Positions 18,436 through 29,174 of a stretch of DNA of 64,000 bases are shown in pieces; positions within the stretch are counted from its first letter, which is position 1; every line of letters begins with the position of its first letter. The translations under genes and the position numbers were made by a program. This DNA comes from Devosia ginsengisoli (GTDB taxonomy: Bacteria > Pseudomonadota > Alphaproteobacteria > Rhizobiales > Devosiaceae), in the NCBI RefSeq assembly GCF_007859655.1, contig NZ_CP042304.1:2232001-2296000 (forward strand), written 5' to 3'. Below the pieces are notes generated by a model. The model worked only from the letters and a program-made list of their open reading frames with translations. It was not told the DNA's origin and searched no databases.

Positions 18436-21400
18436 CTAGTAATCCCGCTCGTAGAACACACCCAGGCTCGAATTGCCGTCCTGGCTGGTGGCGCCGGTGA
18501 CTTTGAGGTCGCTGGTGACGTCGAGGTTGATGGTCACCTTGCTCTGGCCGTTGGCACCGGCCTGGACGCCGAGATAGACATTGTCCTGGATATAGGTGCC
18601 CGCCTGCACCGCGACATTGCCGTCGTCGTCGGTGACGAGATCGAGATCGGCGAGGCCCGCCGCGCCGCGCAGGCTGTCGACCAGGCCGTTGCCGCCACCG
18701 CCCACCAGTTCGGCCGCGGCACCGGCCAGCTTGGCCAGTTGCAGCGGCGAGAGTTCGCCCATGGAGCGGTTGAAGATCAGCCGGCTCAGCACTTCGTCCT
18801 GCGGTAAGGCCGGGCTTGAGCTGAAGCTGACATCAATATCCGAGGCGCGGCCGGACACCGTGACGAAGACGGTGATCCCCCTCGCCCTCGGTGCGGGCAA
18901 CGAGGTTGAGGAAGGGGTCGAGATCGCCCACCAGCGTCACCGTGCCGCTTTCGAAGGTCACGCGCTGGCCGAGAATGGCCAGACGCCCGCGATTGAGTTC
19001 GAACCCGCCCACAGGCTGGATATTGTTGATCGGTCCGGTGAGGCGCACCGAGCCACCCACTTCCGCGTCGAGCCCGCGGCCGCGGATGAAGATCTGGTTG
19101 GGCGCGTTGACATTGATGTCGAGCACCACGCCGGCCGGTCGCGTCTGCGGGATCGGCGCGCCGCTGCGGTCATCGATCTTGGCGCGTTGGAGGGTCTGTT
19201 CCACGGCGACAGGGGTGCGTACGTGATTGACGTCGATCAGTTGCGCCCCGCCGCCGAAATTCTCCGGGATGGAAATATTGGCTTCTTCGACGAACACATC
19301 GCCGGCCAGCAGCGGCGAGCCGGTGAGATTGCCCGTCAGCGCCAGATTGCCCGATACTGTGGCGACGAAGAGATTGCCATCGGCATAGCGCGCCGAATTG
19401 AGTGCCACGCGAATATTGGCCGGGAAGCCGGCATTAAGGCCCACAGAGCCCGAAGCCGAAACCGAGCCGCCGGTGGCCAGATTGGTCGACAGGCTGTCGA
19501 TCACCAGATTGGTGCCGTTGAGGCTGGCCGAGCCGGTAATGCCCTGCAGCCGCAGGTTGAGTTCGGGGTCGATATAGCCGGCATTGCTGGTGGAGACCCG
19601 GCCGCCGAATTGCGGGCTGGCCAAGCTGCCGCTGACCCGCGCATCCAGCGTCACCACGCCGCTCAACTGCCCGCCACGATCGGCGACGAAACGATTGCCC
19701 AGCACCAAAGGCGCCGAGCCGGTGACGGCGATATTGAGCCCATTGCCTTCCAGCGGGACCGTGCCCGAGCCGCGGAGGGTCAGCCCGCCCGAGCCATTGG
19801 CCGTCAGTGAAGCCAAGCTTACCATGCCGTTGCGGAAGCTGCCGCTGGCCGTGACGCCCAGCGGGGCGATGCCGAATTCGCTGATCGCGGCGGCATTGAT
19901 GCCCTCGGCCCGCGCCTCGAAACTCACCTGCGGGTCGCTGCCCGTGCCGGAAATGCTGGCGCGGCCATTGACCGCGCCGGCCAGACCCAGATCGGGTGCA
20001 ATGGCATTGGCGATGGAGAGCGGCAGCGCGTTGATATCGAGGGTAATGCCCAGCGTCTCGCCGGCTGAACCGGTGGCGGTGATCGAACCCGAGCCGACGT
20101 CGAAGCGCACCGCGTCGAGCGCCACGCTGGAGCCGGCAACCTGGATCACGGTGGGGCGCGCCAGCCGCGCCGATAGCTGGCCCTGCTGCAACTGCGCCCG
20201 GTCCACGGCCAGGCGATAGCCGCCATCGACCGGCGTCAGCGCGCCGGCAATGTCGATATCGGTGCCGGTAGCAAGCGCTGCCTGCGCATCGAACGATGTC
20301 GTCCCGGCGCTCTGGGTCGCGTCTGCGGTCAGCGTCTCAACATGCGTGCCCGCAGCAACCACATCCGTCGCGCGGATCGTTCCGGTGATTGCCGGTACGC
20401 CGAACAGGTCCTGCACGGCGCCTTCGATATCGGCCGATCCAACAGTGATGTCATTGACATCAAGCTCCCGCACAGCGCCCCTGATCGAGGCCAACTGCCG
20501 CCCGTCCACGTTGCTCAGCCCAATCTCGGCATTGACAGTGCCCGTGGCATCGAGCAGCGCCAGGGCGGCCGGCACCGACACGTCGGGGGAGACAATTGTC
20601 AGCCCTCCATCGATCAGTCCGGTCTCCACCGCGCGCGCCAATCCGCCCGTGATCCGCGTGCCAGCCGCCTGGAAGTCGAGATCGGCCAGTTGCTGGGTCT
20701 CTGATGTCACGCTGACATCGGCAGCCAGGGTGGTGCGATAACCATCCAGCGCCGCCGCGCCGGAAATATTGCCGTCGAGCCGGTCGGTATCGTAGCGGCC
20801 GTCGAAGCGCAGTGCGGCATCGCGCAAGGCGCGGCCGGCCAGGGTACCGCTGACCACGCTGGCATCGAGATCAAGGTCGATGACGCTGTCCTGCCCCTTG
20901 GCGGTGCCGACTACCTTGAGCGCGCCGCTGGCCTGCTCGGACAGCAGGCCGAGATCAACAAGGTCGAGATTGAAGGCGAAGTCGGCCAGCGCATTGGAAT
21001 AGGTGCCGTCGGCCAGCATCTGCACCTGATTGTTGGCGATGCGGAAATTCTCCGCCGTCAGTCCCGCCTCGGTGCGCGCCACGCGGCCGGACAGGTCCAC
21101 CGTGCCGGCGAGCAGGCCATCGGCAATCTCGTCGTCTATGGCCAGATTGGTGCCCGTGCCATCCAGCGTCAGGTCAAACCCGCCGCTCAGCGGCATAAGC
21201 GCGCCACTGGCCTTGAGTGACAGTGCGCCCCGGAGTTCTCGTCCGGCAAGACCGGAGAACGGGGCGATGCTCGATGTTTCCAGCGCGATATCGCCGTTGA
21301 AATCCAGCCCATCGAGCTGTCCGCTCAGCGCCGCCGTCAGCGCCTGTCCAGCCACGCGGAATTCTGCCAGTTGCACCGGCTCGCCGGCATTCCACAGGCC

Positions 21401-22780
21401 GGCAATACCCAGGCCAATGCCATCGCCCAGGGCCGTCTCGATCTCTTCGGAGCCGGAAATGCCCGACAGCGTGCCATCGCCATTGAAGGTCACCCGGCGC
21501 GTCGCGGGATCGCTGAGATTGGCGGCCACGCCGCCCACGGTCAGATCAAGGTTTTCCGCGGCAAAGCCCGGTGTCTCGAACCCGGCCATATCGAGCCTGG
21601 CCGTCCAGTCCTCATTTGCTTCGCCGCCGAAGGCCACGGCCAGTTGCGCCGAGCCGACACGGGTGGCGCTGCCCGGCACCGGCAGCACGACCTGCCCGCC
21701 GGCGGGATCGGCGATGACGGCATTGAGATCGAGCGACTTGAGGAAATTGTCTGGCGTGGTTTCAGCAGACGCGTCCAGCGACAATTGCCCGCCGGTGAGC
21801 CGTAATCCGGTGACGGAAATACCGCCTTCCGTGCGGATCAGCGCATTGGCCACCAGCGCCGTCTCGGCGCCGAAGAAGGGGCGATAGGGCTCGGCGATCA
21901 GGGTGGCCAGCGGCCCATGCAGATCGGCGGCCACAGCTATGCCTTCGGCCTGCTGGTTCACCACCGCCACGCCGGAAAGCGCCGTCTGGCCATTGGCCTG
22001 CAGGGTGAGGTCGGTCCGCAAATCGCGCACCGGCCCGCTGCCATTGATGGTCAGGGTGACCGCGGGGCGGTTTTCGATATTGAGCAGGTTGGCGATGACG
22101 CCATTCTCGGGTTCGACCAGCGCCAGCCCCAACTCGATACTGTCGTCGTCGTTGCGGAACACCACGTCGAGATCGAGCGTGCCGCCCGGTCCGTCGAGGC
22201 GGACAATAGCAAGATTGGCATCGAGACTGCCGCCATCGAGCGTCATCGCGCCATCAAGCGAAATCTCCGAACCCAGTCCGAAGACGCCAGCGCCGAACGT
22301 CACCTTGGGCACGCTAAGCTGTTCGAGGATGACCGCCACCGGTAATTCGGGCACCTGGAAGCCGCCGGCTTCGGGCGAAGGCAGGTCCACCGCGCCTTCG
22401 ACCGGCACGGCATTGCGGATATATTCGATGGAATCGGCAGCCAGCGAGCGCACTTCCAGCCGGCCGGTGAACAGGGCCGCCTGGTTCCAGTTGAGCCGCG
22501 CATTGTTGACGCGCAGCCACACGCCCTCGGCATCGGAAATAGTGATCTCGCGGATCGCCACATCAGAGCCCAGCGCACCCTCGATATTGGAGAGCCTGAT
22601 CTGCCGTTCGGGCGTCGACAGGCGATCCTGCACGAAGCTGGTCAGCCAGTCCTTCTGCTCCTCATTGCCCATCGTCAGCACATCCTGCGCGACGATAACC
22701 GCCGGCACGGCCAGGCCAAGGCCGAGCAGCACGAGGATGAGGACGACGAAGCGCCGCGGAAGAGACATCAGCCGGGCCAT
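18436..22780 (-). CDS. tamB: Translocation and assembly module protein TamB (frameshifted as sequenced)
   Basis: TamB spans the periplasm and, with TamA, helps outer-membrane protein and lipid delivery. The N-terminal membrane anchor is at residues 10-32 (VVLILVLLGLGLAVPAVIV). A very long run of beta-helical repeats follows and the DUF490 domain closes the chain. The frame breaks near 18877-18881. The main part reads to NLVARTEGEG and then runs out of frame, while the true C-terminus, beginning GITVFVTVSG and ending YERDY, is in the next frame. Removing one C from the C5 run restores a continuous protein of about 1447 aa. The start overlaps the tamA stop by one base. Confidence 0.9.
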
Positions 22781-24651
22781 CAGAAGGACTGCCCTATGCC
22801 GACGTAGAGCGCATAATCGGGATCGCCCGGACGTTTGTTGAGCGGAATGGCGAAATCGGCACGGATCGGGCCGAGCCCGGTATAGTAGCGCACGCCGACA
22901 CCGGCCCCGACGCGCAGGTCGGTCAATGCCGGAAATACGTCGGCCGCCACATAGCCGCCATCCACGAACCCGACCACGCCGATATCCTGGGTCACCTTGA
23001 CCCGCGCCTCGAGCGAGGCTTCGAGCAGGTAGCGCCCGCCGGTTATGATGCCGGAGCCGTCATCGACGCCGATGGACTTGAAGCCATAGCCGCGCACCGA
23101 ACCGCCACCGCCGGCAAAGAACAGCTTGTCGGGCGGGATTTCCGACAGGTCAGGGCCCAGCAGCGCTCCGGCCTTGAGACGGCCGGCCAGCACGAAGGGA
23201 TCGTCCTCTCCGAAGCCGAAATAGGTGCGGCCCTCGACGGTGAGCTTGGCGCCCGCATTGCCGTAATTGAGCTCGTAGAACGGCTCGAGATTGACCTGTC
23301 CATACCAGCCTTCGGTGGGGTCCACGCTGTCGTCACGGAAATCCAGCGTCGCGCCGGCATAAAGACCCACGGTCTTGAAGTCGCGCGTGCCGAAATCATC
23401 ATCGAACCGGCTGAGCTCGAACTGCGCCCCACCCTCGATGGTGATCTGGTCGGAGAGGATATGGGTCAGTCCGACCCGGCCACTGGCCGAGGTTTCGGTG
23501 AAGGTGGGGTAGATGGTGCGCTCGGCCGAGACGGCGGCCACCAGATCGGTATCGGGTGTGAAAATACCTGGCTTGGTGAAGGTGCCGCCGAAGAAATAGT
23601 CGAATTCCGCCGTATCGATCGGATAGGCAATACTGGCCACGCGCGCATCGAGGCGCAGCCGCTCGGCCTGGCCGAAGAGGTTGCGCCACAGGTGGAAGGC
23701 TTCGACGCCGAGACCATCAATGGTCGAATAGGTGGCGCCGACGCCGAAACGGCGCCCCGGCAGTTCCTGCACGATGAGATTGTAGGGCAAGAGCCCATCG
23801 GCGCCGACCGCGTCGCCCGCTTCCAGCCGCGCCGCCCGGAACACTTCGAGCCGGTCGAGGCGCTTTTGCGCCAGCGCCAACTCGTCGGGGTCGTATTCCT
23901 CGCCCTCGGTCAGCCCGGTCTGCCGCCGCACGAATTCGGGGTCGAGCGTTTCGGTGCCGCTGACGGTCACCGCGCCAAAGGCGGCCTTGGGGCCGGGATT
24001 GACCGTGATGGTGACGTCGACCGTGGTCGTCGCATGATCGGCCACCACGTCACGGGTAACGATGACAGCCTTGGCATAGCCCTGCTGCCGCCAGGCCTCC
24101 AGCGCCAACTGCTCGGCCCTCAGGATGACAGAGGACTTGGCGATCTCGCCGGCACCGAACCCGGCATGGACGGGCGGCTCGACATAGTCATAGGGGTCGG
24201 AGGTCGGCAGCGCCTGGTTGACGATATTGACGCTGTTGAAGCGGAATTGGGGGCCGGGATCAACGACAATGGCCACATCCACCGGATCGGGCAGGTTGAC
24301 GTCGGGCGCCAGATTGGCCGCCTCGACCCCGCCGACACGGATGGAGGCCGTGCCGCCATAATAGCCTTCATTGTAAAGCGCCGCGACGATACGGCGATAA
24401 TCGCCGCGTGCCTTGGCCAGCAGACCCGCGGCGCCCGAGGCCGGCTCATTCTGATCGGCAACCAGCGCCGAGGCATTGCGCACCGCGCTTTCCACCGCGC
24501 CGGTGGCATTGACGGTGACGACGACGGTATAGGGCTGCGGATCGGCGATGACAGCCGCGGCGTCTTCCTCGCTCTGATCCTCGAACAGTTTCAGCCCGAA
24601 AATTTCGAATGCAGAAGCAGGCGCCACCGCCAGACAGGCGGCAACGCACAA
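22780..24651 (-). CDS. tamA: Outer membrane assembly factor TamA (BamA/Omp85 family)
   Basis: This is a 16-strand outer-membrane barrel with N-terminal POTRA domains, partner of TamB. The POTRA region covers roughly residues 35-300 and the Omp85 barrel the rest, ending with DYALYVGIGQSF whose last residue is the Phe expected for barrel insertion. The start is uncertain. No ATG or GTG is in frame after the nearest upstream stop. The TTG at 24651 gives a signal peptide with no positive charge. A CTG at 24687 would give a normal one (HIARLVTSFSALCV). About 623-635 aa. Confidence 0.9.
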   Translation of the reverse strand: MCVAACLAVAPASAFEIFGLKLFEDQSEEDAAAVIADPQPYTVVVTVNATGAVESAVRNASALVADQNEPASGAAGLLAKARGDYRRIVAALYNEGYYGGTASIRVGGVEAANLAPDVNLPDPVDVAIVVDPGPQFRFNSVNIVNQALPTSDPYDYVEPPVHAGFGAGEIAKSSVILRAEQLALEAWRQQGYAKAVIVTRDVVADHATTTVDVTITVNPGPKAAFGAVTVSGTETLDPEFVRRQTGLTEGEEYDPDELALAQKRLDRLEVFRAARLEAGDAVGADGLLPYNLIVQELPGRRFGVGATYSTIDGLGVEAFHLWRNLFGQAERLRLDARVASIAYPIDTAEFDYFFGGTFTKPGIFTPDTDLVAAVSAERTIYPTFTETSASGRVGLTHILSDQITIEGGAQFELSRFDDDFGTRDFKTVGLYAGATLDFRDDSVDPTEGWYGQVNLEPFYELNYGNAGAKLTVEGRTYFGFGEDDPFVLAGRLKAGALLGPDLSEIPPDKLFFAGGGGSVRGYGFKSIGVDDGSGIITGGRYLLEASLEARVKVTQDIGVVGFVDGGYVAADVFPALTDLRVGAGVGVRYYTGLGPIRADFAIPLNKRPGDPDYALYVGIGQSF

Positions 24652-24977
24652 GGCGCTAAAACTCGTTACCAGACGCGCGATATGCAGTGACCCGTTCCCG
24701 CCCGTTACGCTTCAACCAATTGAGGCAGAAGCAGAAGTTTGCCCTTTGGAGCGGAAAGATTCGGTTAAGCCTCTTTCGCCCCCGCCGCGCCGACGCTGCA
24801 CGCCTGCCCAACAGGCGGACATTTCATGGCCAGTTTAGGGCTGCCCGATGGCAGGGACAACCTTTGGGCACATTTGTTGCGAATTGCGCTTATGGATCGT
24901 GGCCGATGGGCAACGGTGCCACGCCCTCATGGGGAGGCGGGAGCACAGCGACTCTCGAACCAGGAGGGCGTGGCACA
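24652..24977. other. 326-bp gap between macB and tamA with a 12-bp inverted repeat
   Basis: No gene is supported here. GTGCCACGCCCT at 24916-24927 is the exact reverse complement of AGGGCGTGGCAC at 24965-24976, which ends one base before the macB stop. This could fold as a long hairpin in the macB mRNA and terminate or stabilise it. The remaining 24652-24910 presumably carries the tamA promoter; I see no clear -35/-10 pair. Confidence 0.6.
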
Positions 24978-26927
24978 TCACTCCCGTGCCAGTGCCTCCA
25001 CCGGGTCCAGCCTTGCCGCTGAGCGGGCCGGCATGAAGCCGAAAATCACCCCGATTAGGCTGGCCGAGGCAATGGCCAGCAGGATCGATTCTGCTGAATA
25101 GGCCAGCCGCGCGCCCTCCACCAGCGTGGTGAGCAGGCTCCCCAGGCCAAAGCTCAGCCCGACCCCGGCGGCGCCGCCGACAAAGCAGACCAGCACCGCC
25201 TCGATGAGGAATTGCCGGAGGATATCGCCCCGCCTGGCCCCGACGGCCATGCGGATGCCGATCTCCTTGGTGCGCTCGGAGACGCTGACCAGCATGATGT
25301 TCATCACCCCGATGCCACCCACGACCAGCGAGATGACGGCGATGGTGGAGATCAGCAGCGTCAGCGTCGCCGAGGTCGATTCGATGGTTTCGCGGATGGT
25401 CGCGGTGTTCTGCAGGAAGAAATCGGTATTGCCGTCATGCAGCCGCGTCAGCAGCTCGGTGATTTCCGCCTCGGCCTGCGCCATATCGAAGCTGTCGCTG
25501 ACCCGCACGGCGATGGAGCCGAGATATGACTGGCCCAATATGCGATCCATCGCCGTGGTATAGGGCACATAGACATTGGCCTGGTTGCCGCCCGGCCCGA
25601 AACCGGTGACGTTTTCCACCACGCCGATTACCCGCACCGGCACCTTGCCCAGCATGATGACCTGCCCCACCGGGTCCTCGCCATTGATGAAGATGGCGTC
25701 GCGCGCATTACCGTCGATGACGGCTTCCTGCGTGCGCTGGGTCATGCTGGTTTCGGTAAAGCCCACGCCTTCGGCAAAGGTGCGGCCATTGACCTGGAAA
25801 TAGCCCTCGCCGACCCCGGTGACCGAGGCATTGGACGAGGTATTGCGGAACAGCACCGTGGCATTGGAGCTGACCTGCGGCGAGACGCTGTCGGCATAAT
25901 CCTGCGCCGCCAGCGCCTCGGCATCCGATGGCAACAGGGTCTGGATGCGGCTACTGCGCCGGTCGCCGAACCCGCTACCGGGATAGATATTGATCGTATT
26001 GGTGCCGATGGAGGCGATGTTTTCCAGCACCATCTGCTGGCTGCCCTGCCCCAAAGCCACCACGCTCACCACCGAGGCAATGCCGATGATGATGCCGAGC
26101 ATAGTGAGGAAGGTTCGCAGCTTATGCGCCACCATGGAGCGCAAGGCCATGCGCAGGGCTTCGAGCCCGCTGTCGAACCATTCGCGCCAACGCGCCGTGC
26201 GGCGCATGCTTTCCCTGGTCCTGTCGACCCGCGTATCCACCCCGCTGCGCTTGTCGCCGATGATGACGCCGTCGGAAATCTCGATGACCCGCTCGGTCTG
26301 TTCAGCGATCAGCGGATCATGCGTCACGATGATGATGGTGTGACCGTCCTTGTGCAGCTCGTGCAGCAGGGCCATCAGTTCCTTGCCGCTCTTGCTGTCC
26401 AGCGCTCCGGTCGGTTCGTCCGCCAGGATCACCTCGCCGCCATTCATCAGCGCCCGCGCCACGCTGACTCGCTGCTGCTGACCGCCCGACAGGGCATTGG
26501 GCCGATGGTCGAGCCGATCGCCCAGCCCCAGCCTTGTGAGCAGATCAATGGCTCGCTTGCGCCGCACGCCGCCATCGACGCCGGCATAGATGGCTGGAAT
26601 TTCCACATTCTCGACCGCGTCGAGATCGGGGAGCAATTGATAGCGCTGGAAGATGAAGCCGAAATGCTCGCGCCGCAGCTCGGCCAAGGCATCGGGCGCC
26701 AGCTTGCCGACCGGGCGGCCGGCAAAAGCGTAGCTGCCCGACGAGGCCCGGTCGAGGCAACCGAGCACGTTCATCAGCGTCGACTTGCCCGAGCCCGACT
26801 GGCCGATAATGGCGACCAGTTCACCCCTGTGGATATCGAGGTCGATATCGCGGAGCACGGTCACCGTTTCGGCGCCGGCCTGGAACTGCCGGGTCAGGCC
26901 GCGCAGCGAAATGATCGGATCGCTCAT
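24978..26927 (-). CDS. macB: MacB-type ABC transporter (ATPase fused to permease)
   Basis: This 649-aa MacB-family protein couples ATP hydrolysis to efflux of macrolides, toxins or other compounds with MacA and an outer-membrane TolC. The ATPase domain is at residues 1-230: Walker A GQSGSGKST at 42-50, signature LSGGQQQR near 146, and ADEPTGALD. Then come a first transmembrane helix (LRTFLTMLGIIIGIASVVSVVALG), a large periplasmic domain, and three C-terminal helices (IAVISLVVGGIGVMNIMLVSV). It starts 2 bp after macA. No tolC in the window. The true substrate is unknown. Confidence 0.93.
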   Translation of the reverse strand: MSDPIISLRGLTRQFQAGAETVTVLRDIDLDIHRGELVAIIGQSGSGKSTLMNVLGCLDRASSGSYAFAGRPVGKLAPDALAELRREHFGFIFQRYQLLPDLDAVENVEIPAIYAGVDGGVRRKRAIDLLTRLGLGDRLDHRPNALSGGQQQRVSVARALMNGGEVILADEPTGALDSKSGKELMALLHELHKDGHTIIIVTHDPLIAEQTERVIEISDGVIIGDKRSGVDTRVDRTRESMRRTARWREWFDSGLEALRMALRSMVAHKLRTFLTMLGIIIGIASVVSVVALGQGSQQMVLENIASIGTNTINIYPGSGFGDRRSSRIQTLLPSDAEALAAQDYADSVSPQVSSNATVLFRNTSSNASVTGVGEGYFQVNGRTFAEGVGFTETSMTQRTQEAVIDGNARDAIFINGEDPVGQVIMLGKVPVRVIGVVENVTGFGPGGNQANVYVPYTTAMDRILGQSYLGSIAVRVSDSFDMAQAEAEITELLTRLHDGNTDFFLQNTATIRETIESTSATLTLLISTIAVISLVVGGIGVMNIMLVSVSERTKEIGIRMAVGARRGDILRQFLIEAVLVCFVGGAAGVGLSFGLGSLLTTLVEGARLAYSAESILLAIASASLIGVIFGFMPARSAARLDPVEALARE

Positions 26928-26929
26928 GG

Positions 26930-28144
26930 CTAGCCGCCGAAGCGCACGGGGCCGCCGATGCGCATGGCGCCACCGCCCGGACCACCCGGCCCGCCCTGCT
27001 GGCCGCCGGCCGGTCGCACGATGGTCGCGCCGCCGCTCACCACCTGCTCGCCTTCGCTGAGCCCACCTTTGATTTCGGCCATGACATTGTTGTTGAGGCC
27101 AACTTCGATGCGCCGCGGGGTGATCGTTTCGGTCGCCGGATCGTAGACGGCGACCATTGTATTGCCCTGCGGGTCCTTGCGCGACACCAGCCCGGAGGAC
27201 AGCACCAGCACATCCGCGACCTCATCGAGCACGATGGTCACCTGCGCCGTCATCGAGATGCGCAGCTTATGGTCGGGATTGGGGACGTCGAACAGCCCAT
27301 TGTAATAGACCGCGCTGTCGCTCGCCGCCGTGTCCGAACTGATCGAGGTCGGCGCCGGCTCGACCTCGCGGAGCGTGGCGTCGATCTTGATGTCGGGCTC
27401 GCCCAATATGGTGAAATAGACCCGCTGCCCGGCCGAAACCCGCACCACGTCGGCCTCGGAAATCTCGGCCTTGATCACCATCGTGTCGAGATCGGCGATC
27501 TTGACTATGGTGGGGATGCTGGAGCTGGCATTGACCGTCTGCCCCTCATCCACCAGCAGGGCGACGATGGTGCCATCGTTCGGCGCCACGATTTTGGTCC
27601 GCGCCAGGTTGAGCTCGGCCGATTCCACGCTGAGCTGGGATTGGGCAATCTGCGCATCGAGTTGGTCGATCTGCGCCTGTGCCGAATCCACCGCCGCCTG
27701 CGCGGTTTCGAGATCGGTCTGCGAGACGAGGCTATTGGCGTTGAGCTGCTGATTACGCGACAGGGCCGCCTGCGCCTTGAGCAAGCTCGCTTCCTGGCTG
27801 CGTTTCTGCGCCTCGATGCCGGCCAATACCGCCAGCGCCGTCTTGACCGCATTCTCCTGGTCGAGGCTGTCGATCTCGGCGATCAGGTCGCCCTTTTTGA
27901 CATCCTGCCCCAAAGCCACATGCACGGCCTCGATACGACCGCTGACTTCCGCACCGACGCTGACCAGAGAATTGGCCTCGAGCACGCCCGACGCCAGCAC
28001 GGTGCGCTCGATATCGCCGCGCCCCACCACAACCGTATTGGGCACGGTCGCCGCTTCCGGCGCCGCCAGGAAATACCACCAGGCCCCAAAGCCGGCGCCA
28101 CCCAGCACCACCAGCGTCACCAGCCATTTCGTCCACGTCTTCAA
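26930..28144 (-). CDS. macA: MacA-type periplasmic adaptor (HlyD family)
   Basis: This 404-aa membrane-fusion protein links MacB to an outer-membrane channel. One N-terminal membrane helix (residues about 8-26), the biotinyl-lipoyl-like segment (ASGVLEANSLVSVGAEVSGR), a helical hairpin with many Gln and Leu (residues 100-175) and the beta-barrel domain are visible. The C-terminus is rich in Gly and Pro. It lies in an operon with macB, 2 bp apart, and is divergent from the dehydrogenase at 28344. Confidence 0.92.
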   Translation of the reverse strand: MKTWTKWLVTLVVLGGAGFGAWWYFLAAPEAATVPNTVVVGRGDIERTVLASGVLEANSLVSVGAEVSGRIEAVHVALGQDVKKGDLIAEIDSLDQENAVKTALAVLAGIEAQKRSQEASLLKAQAALSRNQQLNANSLVSQTDLETAQAAVDSAQAQIDQLDAQIAQSQLSVESAELNLARTKIVAPNDGTIVALLVDEGQTVNASSSIPTIVKIADLDTMVIKAEISEADVVRVSAGQRVYFTILGEPDIKIDATLREVEPAPTSISSDTAASDSAVYYNGLFDVPNPDHKLRISMTAQVTIVLDEVADVLVLSSGLVSRKDPQGNTMVAVYDPATETITPRRIEVGLNNNVMAEIKGGLSEGEQVVSGGATIVRPAGGQQGGPGGPGGGAMRIGGPVRFGG

Positions 28145-28343
28145 GCCGCATTATCCCCTGATATCAGTTCGCCCCAACATAATGTGCCCGGCGGCCCGGA
28201 TCACGTTAGGACTTGGTAAGGTTCCGATGCCTTTCGGTAATCCGCCGGTAACGCACTACGCCTCGCGGCAAAGGACGGTTGACCTCCCCTCCCTACCCGG
28301 TCCACCCTGCCGGCCTCCCACTGACTCCAGGACTGTCCGCACC

Positions 28344-29120
28344 ATGTATTCGCTGCTCGATCCCAGCCGTTTCGTCGTCTTCATCACCGGCGCCACTTCC
28401 GGCTTCGGCGCCGCCGCGGCCCGCCGCTATGTCGGCGCCGGCGGCAAGGTGATCGCTACCGGCCGCCGGGTTGAGCGCCTGCAGGAACTCCAGGCCGAGC
28501 TGGGCGTCGAAAACTGCCACATCATCGAGCTCGATGTGCGCGATCGCGCTGCCATCGATGCCGCCATTGCCGGCCTGCCGGCGCCGTTCGATGCCATCAA
28601 TATCGTGCTGGCCAATGCGGGGCTCGCTTTGGGCCTGCAGCCCGCGGCCGAAACCGACATCACCGACTGGGAGACCATGATCGCGACCAATGTCACGGGC
28701 CTGGCCTATACCGTGCGGGCACTGCTGCCCGGCCTTATCGCCCGCGGCGGCGGCCATGTGGTGACGCTGGGCTCGGTGGCCGGCGACTATCCCTATCCCG
28801 GCGGCTCGGTCTATGGCGCCACCAAGGCCTTCGTGAAGCAGTTCGCGCTCAATATCCGCTCCGATGTGCAAGGCAAGAATATCCGCGTCACCAATATCGA
28901 GCCGGGCCTGACCGAAACCGAGTTCTCGCTGGTCCGTTTCAAGGGCGACGAGGGCAAGGCGTCCAAGCCCTATGAGGGCACAGCGGCGATGAATGCCGAC
29001 GATATTGCGGAGTCGATCTTCTGGGCCACGTCTTTGCCGGCCCATGTCAATGTCAACCGGTTACAGTTGATGGCCACTGCGCAGGCCTTCGGCCCATTCG
29101 ATATTCACCGCGAACGTTAA
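28344..29120 (+). CDS. SDR family oxidoreductase (YdfG-like)
   Basis: This classical short-chain dehydrogenase has 258 aa. The cofactor motif TGATSGFG is at residues 15-22, NAG near 92 and the catalytic Y157-x3-K161 with a preceding Ser (SVAGDYPYPGGSVYGATK). The overall sequence resembles YdfG-type 3-hydroxy acid (serine/allo-threonine) dehydrogenases, NADP-dependent. The start is the ATG at 28344; the open frame reaches further upstream but over macA. The substrate cannot be told from sequence. Confidence 0.88.
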   Translation: MYSLLDPSRFVVFITGATSGFGAAAARRYVGAGGKVIATGRRVERLQELQAELGVENCHIIELDVRDRAAIDAAIAGLPAPFDAINIVLANAGLALGLQPAAETDITDWETMIATNVTGLAYTVRALLPGLIARGGGHVVTLGSVAGDYPYPGGSVYGATKAFVKQFALNIRSDVQGKNIRVTNIEPGLTETEFSLVRFKGDEGKASKPYEGTAAMNADDIAESIFWATSLPAHVNVNRLQLMATAQAFGPFDIHRER

Positions 29121-29174
29121 GTCTAGAGTAACTATAATATTGCGCTGCGGGAATTTCCCCCTTCCTATGCAGCC

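Noticed and set aside
18436..18900. A separate 154-aa gene downstream of tamB
   Set aside because: Its sequence is the missing C-terminus of TamB; it is explained by one extra base.
27777..28343. Extension of the SDR gene far upstream
   Set aside because: It runs over macA on the opposite strand. The SDR cofactor motif starts 14 residues after the ATG at 28344.
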